Positions 51,841 to 64,000 of a DNA stretch of 64,000 nucleotides are shown in pieces. The position numbers and the translations under genes are program-made. Every line of letters begins with the position of its first letter. Position 1 is the stretch's first letter. Below the pieces are notes generated by a model. The model was not told the origin of the DNA. It worked only from the letters and a program-made list of their open reading frames with translations, and did no database searches. The DNA comes from Amoebidium appalachense (taxonomy: Eukaryota > Ichthyosporea), in the NCBI GenBank assembly GCA_963693365.1, contig CAVNZM010000009.1, positions 8,122,001-8,186,000 of the forward strand, given 5' to 3'.

Positions 51841-52155
51841 GTGGCAATACTGTGTAACATACCAATTACACTGTCAAGCCTTGCACTAGCTGCCGGCACA
51901 CCCCCACCAGAACAAAAGAATGTGGTATGGGTACCGCTCCCTCACAACCCCATCATACAGTGTCAGTATTTTGGCTGGAAGCCTTTCAGTTTCGAATTAC
52001 GAATACCCTCCTTCACTACTGAAGAAAGTGACGTGGAAGACAAATACGAATACGAATGCAAGGTGTTGTTGACTAACACATCGGACCATCATGTGTACCT
52101 AGGCCCTGGTACGGAGGTGACCATGTTATTCCCTTGCAATATGATGACACTGTAA
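51841..52155 (+). CDS. internal open frame of the LTR element, unknown product
   Basis: 104 codons open after a stop, without an ATG at the start (first codon GTG). It contains a Pro-rich stretch and then VLLTNTSDHHVYLGPGTEV, faintly like the beta-strand end of dUTPase-type proteins; this resemblance is weak. It may be a decayed gag or accessory fragment. Confidence 0.25.
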   Translation: MAILCNIPITLSSLALAAGTPPPEQKNVVWVPLPHNPIIQCQYFGWKPFSFELRIPSFTTEESDVEDKYEYECKVLLTNTSDHHVYLGPGTEVTMLFPCNMMTL

Positions 52156-53402
52156 CAATTTAGCACGTGCATACCCCACCAATGGGCACATGCGGGAGAC
52201 AACCCCACAAGCTAACTTATTGGGCACCTCTGCTAAAACGAATATTCTTCTCACGACGGAACAGAAGAATGCCACGAACACGAACCACACACTCACCAGG
52301 CTGCTACTTACATCTAATGTATGTAAGAAGTAGGGTGTGTGAACGGGGTAACTTCATGAACACCAACACGAAAGAAAGCACAGCACAAAGCAGTTCCACG
52401 AACACGAATGGTTTTGGTTTTCCACACAACGAACAGAACCAACAGTAGGGCCACCTACAAATGAAGCAGAGGATGGGGCACCATCCAGACCTGCACTGGA
52501 GGATATGAAAACACGAAGCGCGCTCACGAAGTTGCTTACAAAAGAAAGGGCGACTCTGACGACTTTTCTTTTTAGGCCAAGCCTCCAGAAGAATGTATTA
52601 TGCCTGGAATCCCCCTGCTCAACGAAAAATGGCTGGCAAATGGGATACGAAAACTGCTCACGAATGGAAGCATGTGTTTTCTGAAGAAGGTTTGCTTTGC
52701 CTACCCTCTTCTTATGAATTATGAACCGGGTTTTTACTGGTTCGAATTCTGACGGGCTGATATATTTCTTTATGTCGCCCAACGAAGAACACTTGGGGCA
52801 TTTTTATTCATGTTTTTCCCAGCTCCGATGATGCAGGGTTAAAGCTGAAAGGAAAGAAGTGCTATTTGTTCATGAAAGAAGTGGCTTTTCTGGCCATGGC
52901 GACTCGCCTTACAGTCTTAAGGTAGAACCGGGATAAGGAGCAGCGGCTAAGCCTTGAAGCTATCCACCACTACCTGAGCTACGAAGTGACCTAAGCCTTG
53001 AGTTATATTCATTATCGAATGTTTGGTATGATCATTCATCCACACAACCAAATTACTCGCAATTGAAAACGAATCTGCGGGAGTATCCTAAAAAGGAAAA
53101 ATTCCCAAAAGAAAAATACTACTTCTACAGAAAAGCCAAGCACAGAGACGAAGCGAACAATTCGCACACACTCTGCAACAATCTTCGCCACGAAAATGAA
53201 ATCACAGAAGAATGCTGCATGAATTTACGTTTTGGCAAATGAAGAAGTGCTCATAGACGTGCACAACTCTATTCAACCGTCCTTGCTCTGTTCTGCCCAG
53301 CAGGTCGGCGCACAAGAATTCTCGCTGAAGGTTGTTTATCGCCTCTCAGCCTGGTGGTTTGCTTGTCTAACGACACCACCAGGCTCCCGACAAGGGGGGG
53401 AG

Positions 53403-53882
53403 TGTAAACAACTGTACACATGAACTGTACATGTTTACTAAAGAATGTGATCTACTAGCACACGATTCGTGCTTTGTCATGAATATCACATAAATATTAT
53501 GTCCGCACCAATAGGACTCACTCTGACCTAAGAATTGAACCATATATGGTTCTTCCGCTGCATACCACATAAACGAAGTGAACCAATAAGAGGTTTGCAT
53601 AAATAGGACGAAGGTCTGACTGGCTCGGACCGCACCAGAATCACGAATGGCATGTTGCCACCCGCGCTGGCCGCGGATGAACCAATCCTGGGCCTTGATC
53701 CGAAACCTGGGGGCTATATAAGAAAGCCGTCCCAGTACGGGGATCACATCAGTGAAGTCTGAGACAGACTGAGTCGGCCCATAGTAAAAGCAACCTGGCC
53801 GCGTGTGCCTTTCTACCCGTTCTCTGTCTTTATTTTGATTCAGTTGTACTCTGCCTTATCCTAACTAGTCCAACTGTTTACA
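53403..53882 (+). repeat. 3' LTR (480 bp)
   Basis: Same length as the 5' LTR and the same sequence by eye, with the TATATAA box at the equivalent place. An apparent 126-codon minus-strand frame inside it occurs in both LTRs and is not a gene. Confidence 0.95.
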
Positions 53883-53887
53883 ATCGG

Positions 53888-55367
<1,480 letters not shown>

Positions 55368-56206
55368 CTAAACGGACAATGAAATCGACGCTGCAGTATG
55401 GAAGTGGATGAAGATTGCATGGGGTTTTTCCTTCACCACAAACACTATATCCTGTGTTGGTTTACCAATTATCTCATCACAGCTGCCCTCGAAGCGAATT
55501 TTCGTACCCTCCTTCCATCCTGGTTTCACGTCAAAACTCAAAACCTTTGACTCGAGGTGTAAGCGCCCCGTTTGCGCGTTTTCAATCGTCCGCGTGATTT
55601 TGACGTTCTCACTTCTTGCAGCCTCCGCCGTATAGCTCCTCAAGCGTGCATTTTAAGTCATGAACAATCTCGGTGTGTTTCAAAAACTTTTCGTTCTGCT
55701 GCCCTCCCGCACCTGGAAATCCGTTGCTGTTATCTCCTTCCTTCGAAAAAATACGAGCCCTGCATGCGCTTTGCCCTTGTTGTAGGTTTTTGCTGTGCCC
55801 TACGCTTTCGCCCTTCTCCAAACATGCGCGCAAATGCATCACCAGTACCCTGGAAAGAAAAGTTATAGAAATTGCCCGTTCGATTACCACCACCGAAGTT
55901 GAAATTCCCTGCTCCCGGTTGAAAACCCCCAACTTGAGTATTTCCGGTTGTGTTAGGAACCCCCTTTTCAGACCTTCCTCTCCATATATATATAAGTGTC
56001 GCAGACTTGTCTTTTCTTCGCATCGGAGAGCACGTCAAAAGCCTCTGAAATCTCTTGAAACTTTTGGTTGCCTCATCTTTATTGTTTGGGTTTTTGCCTG
56101 GGTGCCATTGCATGGCAAGTTTTCGGTATGCCTTTTTTAGTGCATCTTCGTCTGTTGTTCCCCGCGGATCGCCCCCAAGAATGTGATAGTAGTCTTTGCC
56201 TGGCAT
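55368..56206 (-). pseudogene. class B DnaJ/Hsp40 (DNAJB-type) pseudogene
   Basis: The minus strand opens with a J domain ([12 protein letters not shown], then [19 protein letters not shown]). The essential HPD loop is changed to HPG. A Gly/Phe region (GNFNFGGG) follows, then C-terminal domain I in other frames (KHTEIVHDLKCTLEELYGGG, DVKPGWKEGTKIRFEG, DIVFVVKEKPHAIF). Homology continues but the frame changes at least three or four times, and several stops intervene. The first shift is at a short A-run and a second is at a (TA)n stretch just before the linker. The copy has no introns and ends early, after C-terminal domain I. Functional class B proteins are Hsp70 co-chaperones of about 320-350 aa; this one cannot be made. 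It could be a retrocopy, but no poly(A) tail is visible. Confidence 0.9.
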
Positions 56207-57290
56207 CTTATGGGGAAGCGCTAATGTAACTAATATATAGCCTTAGGGAAGAAAAATGTTCTGTTTGAATAAGTGTTAGGGTTTGTTGTACTGATGGTGT
56301 TCACGAATTGAAAAGTGCATTACAAAATCGTGTATGGTTTGCTTGTTTCTCTGTTCTCCTGAATGTGCCCATGGGTGGAAGTGGCTCGTGTTACACACTT
56401 GCTCCACAACCTATCATCAATGCCTTAAGATAATGTCACATGATGTCTCTCTTGTATTCTATATCTGCCAACACTTTCAAGTGCGAAATTGAATTCTTTA
56501 TTTTTGACACGATTCTCGATTCCGGACGAGGAACTGATCCCAGCATATGACCGGTGACCTTTAATATATACTTTCCCAAGGTGCCATAAAAATGTCCGCT
56601 GGTGCTCTGTAATCCAACCATAATAGAGGATCTAAAATTTATGCAGGGGTTGATTTGAATTACGACTCAAAATCGTCGTATTTACGGTTAAGCCCAGAGG
56701 GTCAAAACGAATAACGCTGTGAGGTACTGTATTGGTTTTTCGTAGCAGTAAAATAGGTCACAGTAATGTATTCTGTTTTTTTGGTGTGTTTTCATACAAA
56801 AATGGGTGTTTTCCAAGGTAAAATATGGTCAGGTGGTTAACGACTATGTCGGCATTTCTCGATCGTGATGTAATATTTTTACCATGTCCAGACTTTCCTA
56901 AAACGAACAATACAATTATGGAAACTACCAATTAGTGCGCTCATTTTTATCGGCTTCGGCTGGCCGTGAGCCAACATGTACGTGATCTGGTGACGTCATT
57001 TTCAATTTCGGAACATCATCAATGACATCATGCAATTATGAGCTACGTCATAGTTACGTCATAATTGAGAAAGGCCGACTTAGACCTTAATTTGGAATAT
57101 GAGGCCCTTTTTGTCCATCGGGGTGTGTAATCATTTTAGGAGTGTAAAGTTATCTGAAATGGTTTATCAAATTTGGTAATAAAAAGGGGTCTATACGAGT
57201 CGTAAATGAGACAAACCCCGCCAATACGATTTAGAAATTCTTTTTTTTATAATGACTTTATTGATATGCTCAGCAAAATAGAAGACATTC
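56207..57290. other. unique intergenic spacer with a CRE-like cluster
   Basis: AT-rich unique sequence. At 56991-57061 four bZIP-type sites cluster: TGACGTCA (56991-56998), TGACATCA (57023-57030), TACGTCA (57044-57050) and TTACGTCA (57054-57061). No coding region is recognised. Confidence 0.5.
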
Positions 57291-57370
57291 CCCTCTCCCC
57301 TCTTTCCTCCCCTCTCCCCTCTTTCCTCCCCTCTCTCCTCTTTCCTCCCCTCTCTCTCCCCTTCTCCCCT
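57291..57370. repeat. ~19-bp pyrimidine minisatellite
   Basis: About four copies of CCCCTCTCCCCTCTTTCCT with small changes, just upstream of the LINE-like open frame. Confidence 0.8.
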
Positions 57371-57401
57371 GGGCACAAATACAAATAAACCCCGCAATAG
57401 T

Positions 57402-57991
57402 GTGTGTGTGACTTTGGACTGCCACTTACTTATTAAACATGTACACAATCACAAGATAATCACGCAATATAACAAATGGAAAAAGATACCACACGACACT
57501 AGACCCGATGAAAGCATACACCTTGAAAAACTAAGCCTTATGTCTCGTTTTATATATACTGACCGCCTCAACCATATTGCCAAATATGGCACTCGCAAGT
57601 GTATAACACCTAAATACATATTACCTTCCTGTAGAACTGGTCTTTCTCTAGCTGATGGTATTATTGATCAATTACCACGCTTTTACTGTACACGTGCTAT
57701 ACAGTGGAGATCTAATAAGTATAAGGTGGCATCATTTGCATGCCCAAACAACACACACACACACCAGTTTAACCGGTCATGTATCGCCAAATGTAGTTTG
57801 ATAGACCACATAATACCGCAACACACACACGTCACATTCACAACAGACACCCAGAAAGATAGCCTACCTGTAAATTACAACATCCTTGATTTTATACTAA
57901 ACACGCGTAACTACGACCTGTTTATTAGATGTATTGATTGGCTTGAGAAACACATCACTACAAAATTATAGCGCACGCGCACACACACACA

Positions 57992-58042
<51 letters not shown>

Positions 58043-58074
58043 CCAGCTGATACCGAGTGTCCCGAGGGGAGCCC

Positions 58075-58129
<55 letters not shown>
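57402..58129 (+). mobile_element. possible 3' end of a LINE-like retroposon
   Basis: An open frame runs from 57402 to a stop at 57971 (189 codons, no ATG at its left edge). A short (CA)n-containing tail and 51 A residues follow (58079-58129). The residue pattern near the end (FNRSCIAKC, then HIIPQH) loosely recalls the Cys/His C-terminal region of LINE reverse transcriptases, but no RT core motif is present. A 5'-truncated LINE with a poly(A) tail fits. A clean target-site duplication could not be identified, so the class is uncertain. Confidence 0.4.
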
Positions 58130-58130
<1 letters not shown>

Positions 58131-58139
58131 GGGGAACCC

Positions 58140-58930
58140 CAACTAATTGATTTCTCCTTGTAGTCTTTATGGTGTCTCGTAGAGAAAGTAAACCCTGATA
58201 TATAGTCACCACCCGACATCTATGTACGTGATCATGATATACCGCTGAGGGGATATTCCGAGCAAAACCCCCCCCCCCCATACCTGAGACTGGTTCTCTT
58301 TGCCTCGAGTAAACAGCGTAAACCCCTAGAAGACATCGAGATACTATAACCAATATCTCGGAGAAGAAAATATAGAAGCCCTCACTCTCGGATACGGAGG
58401 AGATAACTTGAACGACTTAAATAATCATACACCCTAGAAAACTCGTTAAACATACCGTGGTTCAACAGATAGTCAATAGACGTAATATCAGGATCATCTA
58501 AATAAGCCAGTCTTCAATTTCTAACGGAATAATCTGAGATAAATAAATACATCTATCTAAGTGTTTACGAGAAAAAGGTTCTGCACAAAAGTGGCACAAA
58601 CATTTATGGAAACAAAGGTTACAGCGCCAAAATAAACATTAAATTCCAAGCTATATCACCAGGAGGGGTTTGAAAAATCGGTAAGTGTGGTAGGTTTACG
58701 AGAGGAAGGATAAATATAAGTAGTAGTAATTTACACAACGATTGTAAAGAAAATAGACGAGTTGTCGTATCCTAATATATGTGTACTAGAGACGCGGCAC
58801 TCTACTAAGTGTACACACACGAAAAGGAACGAACGTGTATAGAAAAACGGTAAAGTTTATTAAGACCAGGCTCCGACGGGCAAACTTAGATCCGTACGGA
58901 TTAAGTCTAAGTTACGACTGAGGCCATCAA
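58140..58930. other. unassigned AT-rich segment left of the integrase fragment
   Basis: Unique sequence with no open frame of note. Compared with a normal chromovirus, RNase H should precede the integrase here; it does not. Confidence 0.4.
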
Positions 58931-60658
58931 GTGTCTGAGGTCGGGACCGAGTCTCATGGCTCGGCCCCTGCCTTAGCACCTACGGCTTTGATCTTAGCGC
59001 AGGAGGAAGATGTGTTGATTGGTCTGGTTAAGAATTATTTAAAGGGCCCGGGGCCGGTTGATTCGATTAAATTTAAAAATAAAAGGCAGATGATTAAGGT
59101 AGCTAAATTAGCAAAAATGTGTCAGGTAGAGCAGGATTTAGTTTATCATTGTTCTGGGCCAGACGGACACCGAGTTTGGGTCCCGACGGCACTTGTGCCT
59201 GAGGTTTTGCATATGGTGCATGAGCATCCCATGGCTGGTCATTTAGGTGTAAATAGGACGTTGCTTCGTGTTAATCGTTCGTATTTTTGGCCGGGTATGA
59301 GTAGGGAGGTGAGGGATTATGTGTTGTCATGCATGCATTGTCAGGAAAGGCATGAGAGTCCCCACTCTCGTTCCCGCCCGTCGTTTATTAGGGATTTTAA
59401 TGTTCGTATGTTTGAAAGGGTAGCCGTGGATGTGGTCGGTCCTTTTAATTCTACGGTTGAGGGTAACACTGTTCTTGTTACCGTCACCGATGTGGCCACT
59501 CGTTGGGTTGAAGTTTTTCCTCTCCCCACTGCTAATGCCGTTTTGTTTGCTCGTATTTTTGTGGATGAAATTTGTCTTAGGTTTGGTTGTCCTCGTGTTT
59601 TGTTAACGGATAGGAGTCGTGTGTTTTTAAATCAGTTGGTGTCGGAGGTGTGTAAAATTTTAAGGGTAGCTCATATCACTACGTCTGCATATCACCCTCA
59701 AGCAAATGCCATCTCTGAACGTGTGCATGCAGTGTTTCAGAAGTCCTTTGGCAAAATGGTGGATGTGGAGGCTAATGATTGGGATCATATGTCTAGGTTT
59801 ATTGCTCATTCATATAATTCTACCCCTCATGCTGTGACTGGTTTTTCTCCGTTTTATTTGGTCTATGGGCAGGAGGCTATTAGTTTGTTAGATACGGCAC
59901 TTTTGCCGATGGGGGGGGCTGACCGACTAACTTATCCCCACTGAACTGAGTTCCGGGAGCAGCTACTAACCCGGGCCCGGGCTGCACGTGATGCAGCTCT
60001 GGCCCGTACACAGCAGGTGGCACAGACACGTGCAGACGTGTCCACACGTCCGTTACGTGAATTTGCCGAGGGTACTTTAGTTTTAATTAGGGATCATACT
60101 AGGAAAAAGAGATATAAGCAGGAGCAGGAAGGTAAGGGTGAAGGTGAAGGTCTTCGTAAGTATGGTAAGAAATGGTTGCCTCTTTTCATTGGCCCGTATA
60201 AAATAGTGGCTAGGTTAGGTCCGACGGAATATAAGGTGCAGAGGTTAGATAATGAGAGTGATGTTAGATTTTATAATGTAGATGATATACAGGAATATTA
60301 TGATAGGGCCCTTAGGGTTAAACGGCCGGAGGGCCGTCGAGTGTTAGATGCATTCACCCCCGACTATGACGGGTCGGTGGATGTATCGGAGGCTGCAGTA
60401 GATAAAATTATGGATAAAAAGGTTATCGAAGGTAAGGAAGGTAAGGTAAATTATTATTTAATTCGTTTTGAGGGAGGTTATCAGGAAGATCAGTGGTTGC
60501 CTGAGTTTCATTTGGATTGCCCGTTTTCTATTCGTGCTTATGAGGCTAGATTAGTGCAGAGGGAGTTGCCTAGTGCTCCCTCTAGGCCAAAGAGAGTTAT
60601 TCCTCAGTTTAATCGTGGTGTGAAAAAGTCGGTGGGGGAGGGGACCGGGGGGGAGTGA
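58931..60658 (+). pseudogene. Ty3/gypsy integrase with GPY/F and chromodomain (chromovirus), one in-frame stop
   Basis: One reading frame is interrupted by a single TGA at 59942-59944. An HHCC zinc-binding region comes first (H-x4-H ... SCMHCQERH). The catalytic core follows with D (VAVDVVGPF), D (LLTDRSRVF) and E (ANAISERVH). Past the stop are a GPY/F-type module (FIGPYKIVARLGPTEYKVQ) and a chromodomain (YYLIRF, then DQWLPEF). The order identifies a chromovirus, whose chromodomain directs insertion by reading chromatin. The TDRGSEF-type motif is altered to TDRSRVF. The frame opens at the 17-bp sequence shared, inverted, with 61456-61472. Orientation is opposite to the RT part further right. 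Confidence 0.9.
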
Positions 60659-60865
60659 TGCAAATACACGTAGACACACGGGGGGAGGGGGAGGGGGGAG
60701 GAGACCGAGGAGGAGTGTGAACGTAGTCGTAGGAATTTAATTTATTATCATAGGTGTCTCCGTAGGTATCAAGCTTATGGTGTAGATTAATTTATTATTT
60801 TTCTTCGTCATTCATTTAATTTAATTTTTTTAGGAGACTGATTAGTCTATGTCTTTTTAGGGGGT

Positions 60866-61455
60866 GTTAGATGTAATGTGACTGAGGTGGGACTCAGCTT
60901 TTCCGGGGGCCGGGGGGGGAGTTGACATATACTAATCCGTCTCAGCAGATTAGCCTAAGTCTACGATCGAGATCGGGGGGGGGGGGGGGGGGGGGGGGGG
61001 GGGTGGCCCGGGTCCACAGATCATCAAGATCAAGTCCGGGGCCTCAAGATAGCTGAACAGCTGCGTGCATCTTGCCTCTGCCGGCGCAGGGCATTGGACC
61101 ACGTCAGCCGGGACAGCCGTCCAATAGAATTCTAATTAGTGTGTAGGATAGATCGTAGGAGGACTTAGGAATGTGATTGTTCGGGCAGAAGCCCTTTTGT
61201 AAGGATTGGCAAGGTTTGATAGTATATGTTGCCAAACGTATTTATATATGTAGATGTAGAGGAAAGGGGGGGAGGGAGGGGGGGGGGAGGATAGTATGAA
61301 ATGTAGATTTAGACTCTGCGGTGCCACTAGGGGGAGGGTGAGGGGTGAGACTTGGATAAATATATTAGTTGAGTAGATCGACTTAGCTCGTGCAGGCGCA
61401 CGATAAAAGTAGATCGGAATGTTAATGGAATGTGGCATCGTAGGGGGCCAGGTGA
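60866..61455 (+). repeat. candidate LTR downstream of the integrase
   Basis: After the integrase stop and about 200 bp, a purine-rich stretch (TTTTTAGGGGG) precedes TGTTAGATGTAATG, the usual layout of polypurine tract and LTR start. The far end is not defined, and no second LTR copy is visible in the window, so the boundaries are tentative. A G-run of about 28 nt lies at 60,976-61,003. Confidence 0.4.
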
Positions 61456-61572
61456 TCCCGACCTCAGACACTGACAAATACTACCGCCCCCCCCCCTCCC
61501 CTACACTTATAAGCAAGCAACCCCGGAGCCCAAGAAGAAACATCAACAGACACAGCATCTATTCCTTTCTGC

Positions 61573-63731
61573 TCACTCTCCCCCCCCTTCCCCCCTCCCC
61601 CCCCCGTCTCTCACTAGCCCCCCCTCCCCCTCCTTCTCTTCTTCAAACAAAATATAAGCAGCACGAGAGAGAGCATCACAGTCAACCATTGTTTCACCCT
61701 TGGCATAAAACAATTTATAGGAGAACTCACCGAGAGCCGCGGCCCACTTCTGCATCCTCTCGTTGACCAGACGAGTGGTGCCGGCCATGGCTAGGCAGGG
61801 CTTGTGGTCGGTGTAGACCTCAAACGTCCTGCCTGCGAGTATATACCTCCATGCCTGTGAGACTGCCCAAAAGATAGCATGGGACTCTCTCTCCGGATTG
61901 CTATATCTACGTTCACTTTTACTAAATGAACGACTAGCATAAGCAATCACTCTATCCTGCCCCTCCTGCACTTGATATAACACGGCCCCCTCAGCAACCT
62001 TACTTGCATCACACCGAACTTTAAACATCCCCCCCCGGCCGAAAAATCAGGATGAACAAGCATACTCGAAGACTGCAAAGCTAACTTAAGCTTTTCGAAA
62101 GCAGAAACAGCATCAGCATTCCAATCAATTCTATTCTTCTTCTCCCTCCCCGTCTGACTAGTTAACGGCAAAGCAAGCATACTATAATCCTTAATATAAC
62201 GACGAAGATAATTAGTTAAACCTAAAAATTGCCTTAGTTGAGTGACAGTCTGAGGACGGGGCCACTCAACTATGGCCCGGATTTTCTCCGGATCAGGGGC
62301 AAGACCATTACTAGACACAATATGACCTAAAAACTTAACCTCCGGCACACCAATCACAGTCTTGCTACCGCTAATACGAAGACCAGACTCACCCAAAGCT
62401 AAAAATACTTTTTCACAATTATTAACTAACTCCTCAAATGACCTACCTTTAATTAAAACATCATCCAAATAAGGGTGGCATACATCCAAATGAGGGTGGA
62501 GAATTTTATACATTACCCGGCACAACATAGCTGGAGAGGAGAGCAAACCCATCGGCACCACCTTGTACTGGAACAGCTGGTCACCCAGTGCAAAGGCAGT
62601 CTTCTCCTTGCTGCTCTCCTCCAACCTTATCTGCCAAAAAGCTGCTTTTAAATCAAGTTTAGCAAAGTGAGTATAGCCGTGCAGCTGTGAAAGCTGCTCG
62701 TCTATGTTAGGGAGAGGCCATTGGTCTGCCTTAGTGATCCGATTCAGAGCCCTGTAATCGTTCACTAGACGCCAAGACCCGTCGGGCTTCTTAACCAATA
62801 GCACCGGACTTCTCCACGGACTCGAACTATGCTCCACATGACCCTTTTTTATCATATCACTCAACTATTATTAGCGCATCCGACAATTTATACTGCTCCA
62901 TTCTATAGCTAGGCATCACTACCGGCCTATTATCACCTGTGTCGATCTGCATTTCAAACCCTTTAACGAAGCCTACTTCGTTATCATCGGCCAGAAATGC
63001 AAACCGAGTCCTATCAAATAACTTAGCTAGCAATTTTTTCTGTTCTACCGTCCAATCCCCCTCCTTCATACCAAACGGCAATACTAACTCCGGGTTACCC
63101 CCATCACAAGTGGATGCATCCTTATTCACCGGAGTGCCACTTAACATTTCACCTCCTGTATTACATCGGTGCTGCTCGGGGTGAGGGTGAGGTACCTCCG
63201 GATATAGGCGGTCACCCTTAGCACCCCCCCTCCCCCCGGCACACCAATGCCCCCGGGCAATTCCTGATGAGTTAGTGCATGTATGTGGGGGGCCAGGTCT
63301 GTGGCCACCCTGCCCCCCACGGTGTTGGTTAACCCGTCAGATCCACGGGTTAGACCAACACCCTCCCCCCCTGCCTGCACATTCTCACACCCGGGGTGAC
63401 CCTCCTTCCTCTTGGGGGTCGGGGGAGTGGGACCGGTGCTGTCCCGGTCCCCCCCCCCATCGTGTCGGGTGACATTTTGGTGGCTAACGTTAAATAAAGT
63501 TGTTCCCCCTCCTCCTGAGTCACCCTTCGAGCCGGCATCCTCCTTTTGGGTAATAAGAGAGACCTCTATACTACCAATCTCATTAGTGAAACTACCGACG
63601 GAAACACCTGACCTAATCACTATAGGCTCGATGCCCGGATTCACTAATTCTATTTCTATTGTCTTATCCGGCCATACCCTACTAAGGGTCCATTGGGCCA
63701 CCTCCTGAAATGGGGTTTTTGTCATCTTCAC
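61573..63731 (-). pseudogene. Ty3/gypsy pol fragment: pre-RT, reverse transcriptase, RNase H
   Basis: On the minus strand, 63731-63141 encodes the segment that normally follows the protease (ELVNPGIEPIVIRSGVSVGS). 63147-62857 encodes the linker to RT. 62864-61947 encodes RT with SSPWRSPVLLVKKPDGSWR, FAKLDLKAAFWQIRL, YLDDVLI and KFLGHIVSSNGL. 62028-61573 encodes RNase H (RCDASKVAEGAVLYQ, the E in NPERESHAIF, the D in YTDHKPCLAM). Frames break at about 62,860 and at an 8-nt C-run (62029-62036). The protease active site and gag are not seen to the right, although about 270 bp of the window remain. It is a damaged copy, not able to make a single polyprotein. Confidence 0.92.
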
Positions 63732-64000
63732 TTAATTCTCAGCAAGACTTAGAAGTTGAGTTTGGTATTTATTTATTAGTTGTTGTAGTTTGTTTCCTTT
63801 TCCTTTCTTCATTTCTTTCTTTCTTTTCCGTTTCCGTGTACACGACATCTTAGATCTGTGTACGTATCGACATACTTAGCTCGCGCACACGTATTGTCGT
63901 TTGCGTCAAAATCTATATATGTCATCCAATCATATCTCGTTTGTATTTTCCCAAATATAGTAACTTACATTCCTTTCTCATTCCTTTCCCACGACGTAGC
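63732..64000. other. right-edge segment beyond the pol fragment
   Basis: AT/CT-rich sequence with no open frame continuing the pol fragment upstream, so the element may be 5'-truncated here or interrupted. The phrase ACTTAGCTCG near 63,875 also occurs near 61,380. Confidence 0.4.

Larger units (their letters stand above)
50287..53887 (+). mobile_element. LTR retrotransposon, non-autonomous, recently inserted
   Basis: A complete insertion bounded by a 5-bp target duplication ATCGG (50287-50291 and 53883-53887). The two LTRs are 480 bp each and identical by eye. Both begin TGTAAACA and end TGTTTACA, a perfect terminal inversion. A likely primer-binding region (TTGGCGACCGCGGCAGGAC) directly follows the 5' LTR, and a purine tract (GACAAGGGGGGGAG) directly precedes the 3' LTR. 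The internal part is only 2.63 kb, and no protease, RT, RNase H or integrase motif is visible in any frame. It therefore resembles TRIM/LARD-type elements mobilised in trans. Orientation is set by the purine tract, the primer site and a TATATAA box in the LTR. Confidence 0.92.

Noticed and set aside
53367-53747. 126-codon minus-strand frame
   Set aside because: It lies within the LTR and is duplicated in the other LTR; no domain and wrong strand for the element.

Overview
The window looks like nuclear DNA of a eukaryote with spliced genes, most likely a unicellular relative of animals (a holozoan protist). That placement is an inference. It rests on a BTG/Tob anti-proliferative protein, a six-segment Kv-type channel, a cryptochrome-DASH with 13 exons, a cytoplasmic-type tRNA-Glu, a Ty3/gypsy chromovirus, and GT-AG introns of about 50 to 3,000 bp. 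Non-coding DNA is packed with simple repeats: G or C homopolymers of 20 to 71 nt, (CA)n/(TG)n, (GGGA)n and (CT)n. Most long open frames in those tracts are artefacts.

Left part (1-17,350). A minus-strand P-loop NTPase gene starts at 8275 and runs leftwards out of the window; I could join eight exons. To its right lie a likely promoter region (E2F-like and CRE-like sites near 8960-8993), a two-exon minus-strand gene for a charged, helix-rich orphan protein (10031-11225), weak small-gene candidates, and about 2.5 kb of (TG)n/(CT)n repeats.

Centre (17,356-39,496). A complete cryptochrome-DASH gene on the plus strand (521 aa from 13 exons) carries a tRNA-Glu(CTC) gene in intron 5 and ends in a textbook PCNA-interacting peptide. 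An eight-exon ankyrin-repeat gene (434 aa) follows on the minus strand. After a mostly unique spacer comes an intronless BTG/Tob gene.

Right part (39,500-64,000). After about 8 kb of repeat-rich spacer there is a Kv-like channel whose pore lacks the GYGD filter and whose reading frame breaks once. Then come a recently inserted 3.6-kb LTR element with identical 480-bp LTRs, a 5-bp target duplication and no visible pol; a 240-bp pure (CA)n; a decayed class-B DnaJ pseudogene; a LINE-like 3' end with poly(A); and a damaged Ty3/gypsy chromovirus whose integrase-chromodomain part points the opposite way to its RT-RNase H part.

The genes do not form an obvious pathway. The recurring theme is interaction of simple or tandem repeats with genes: duplications that carry splice sites, C-tracts starting beside 5' splice sites, and pseudogene frames broken at slippage tracts. 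The most notable single observations are the PIP box on the cryptochrome-DASH, the non-canonical channel filter, and the inverted integrase.
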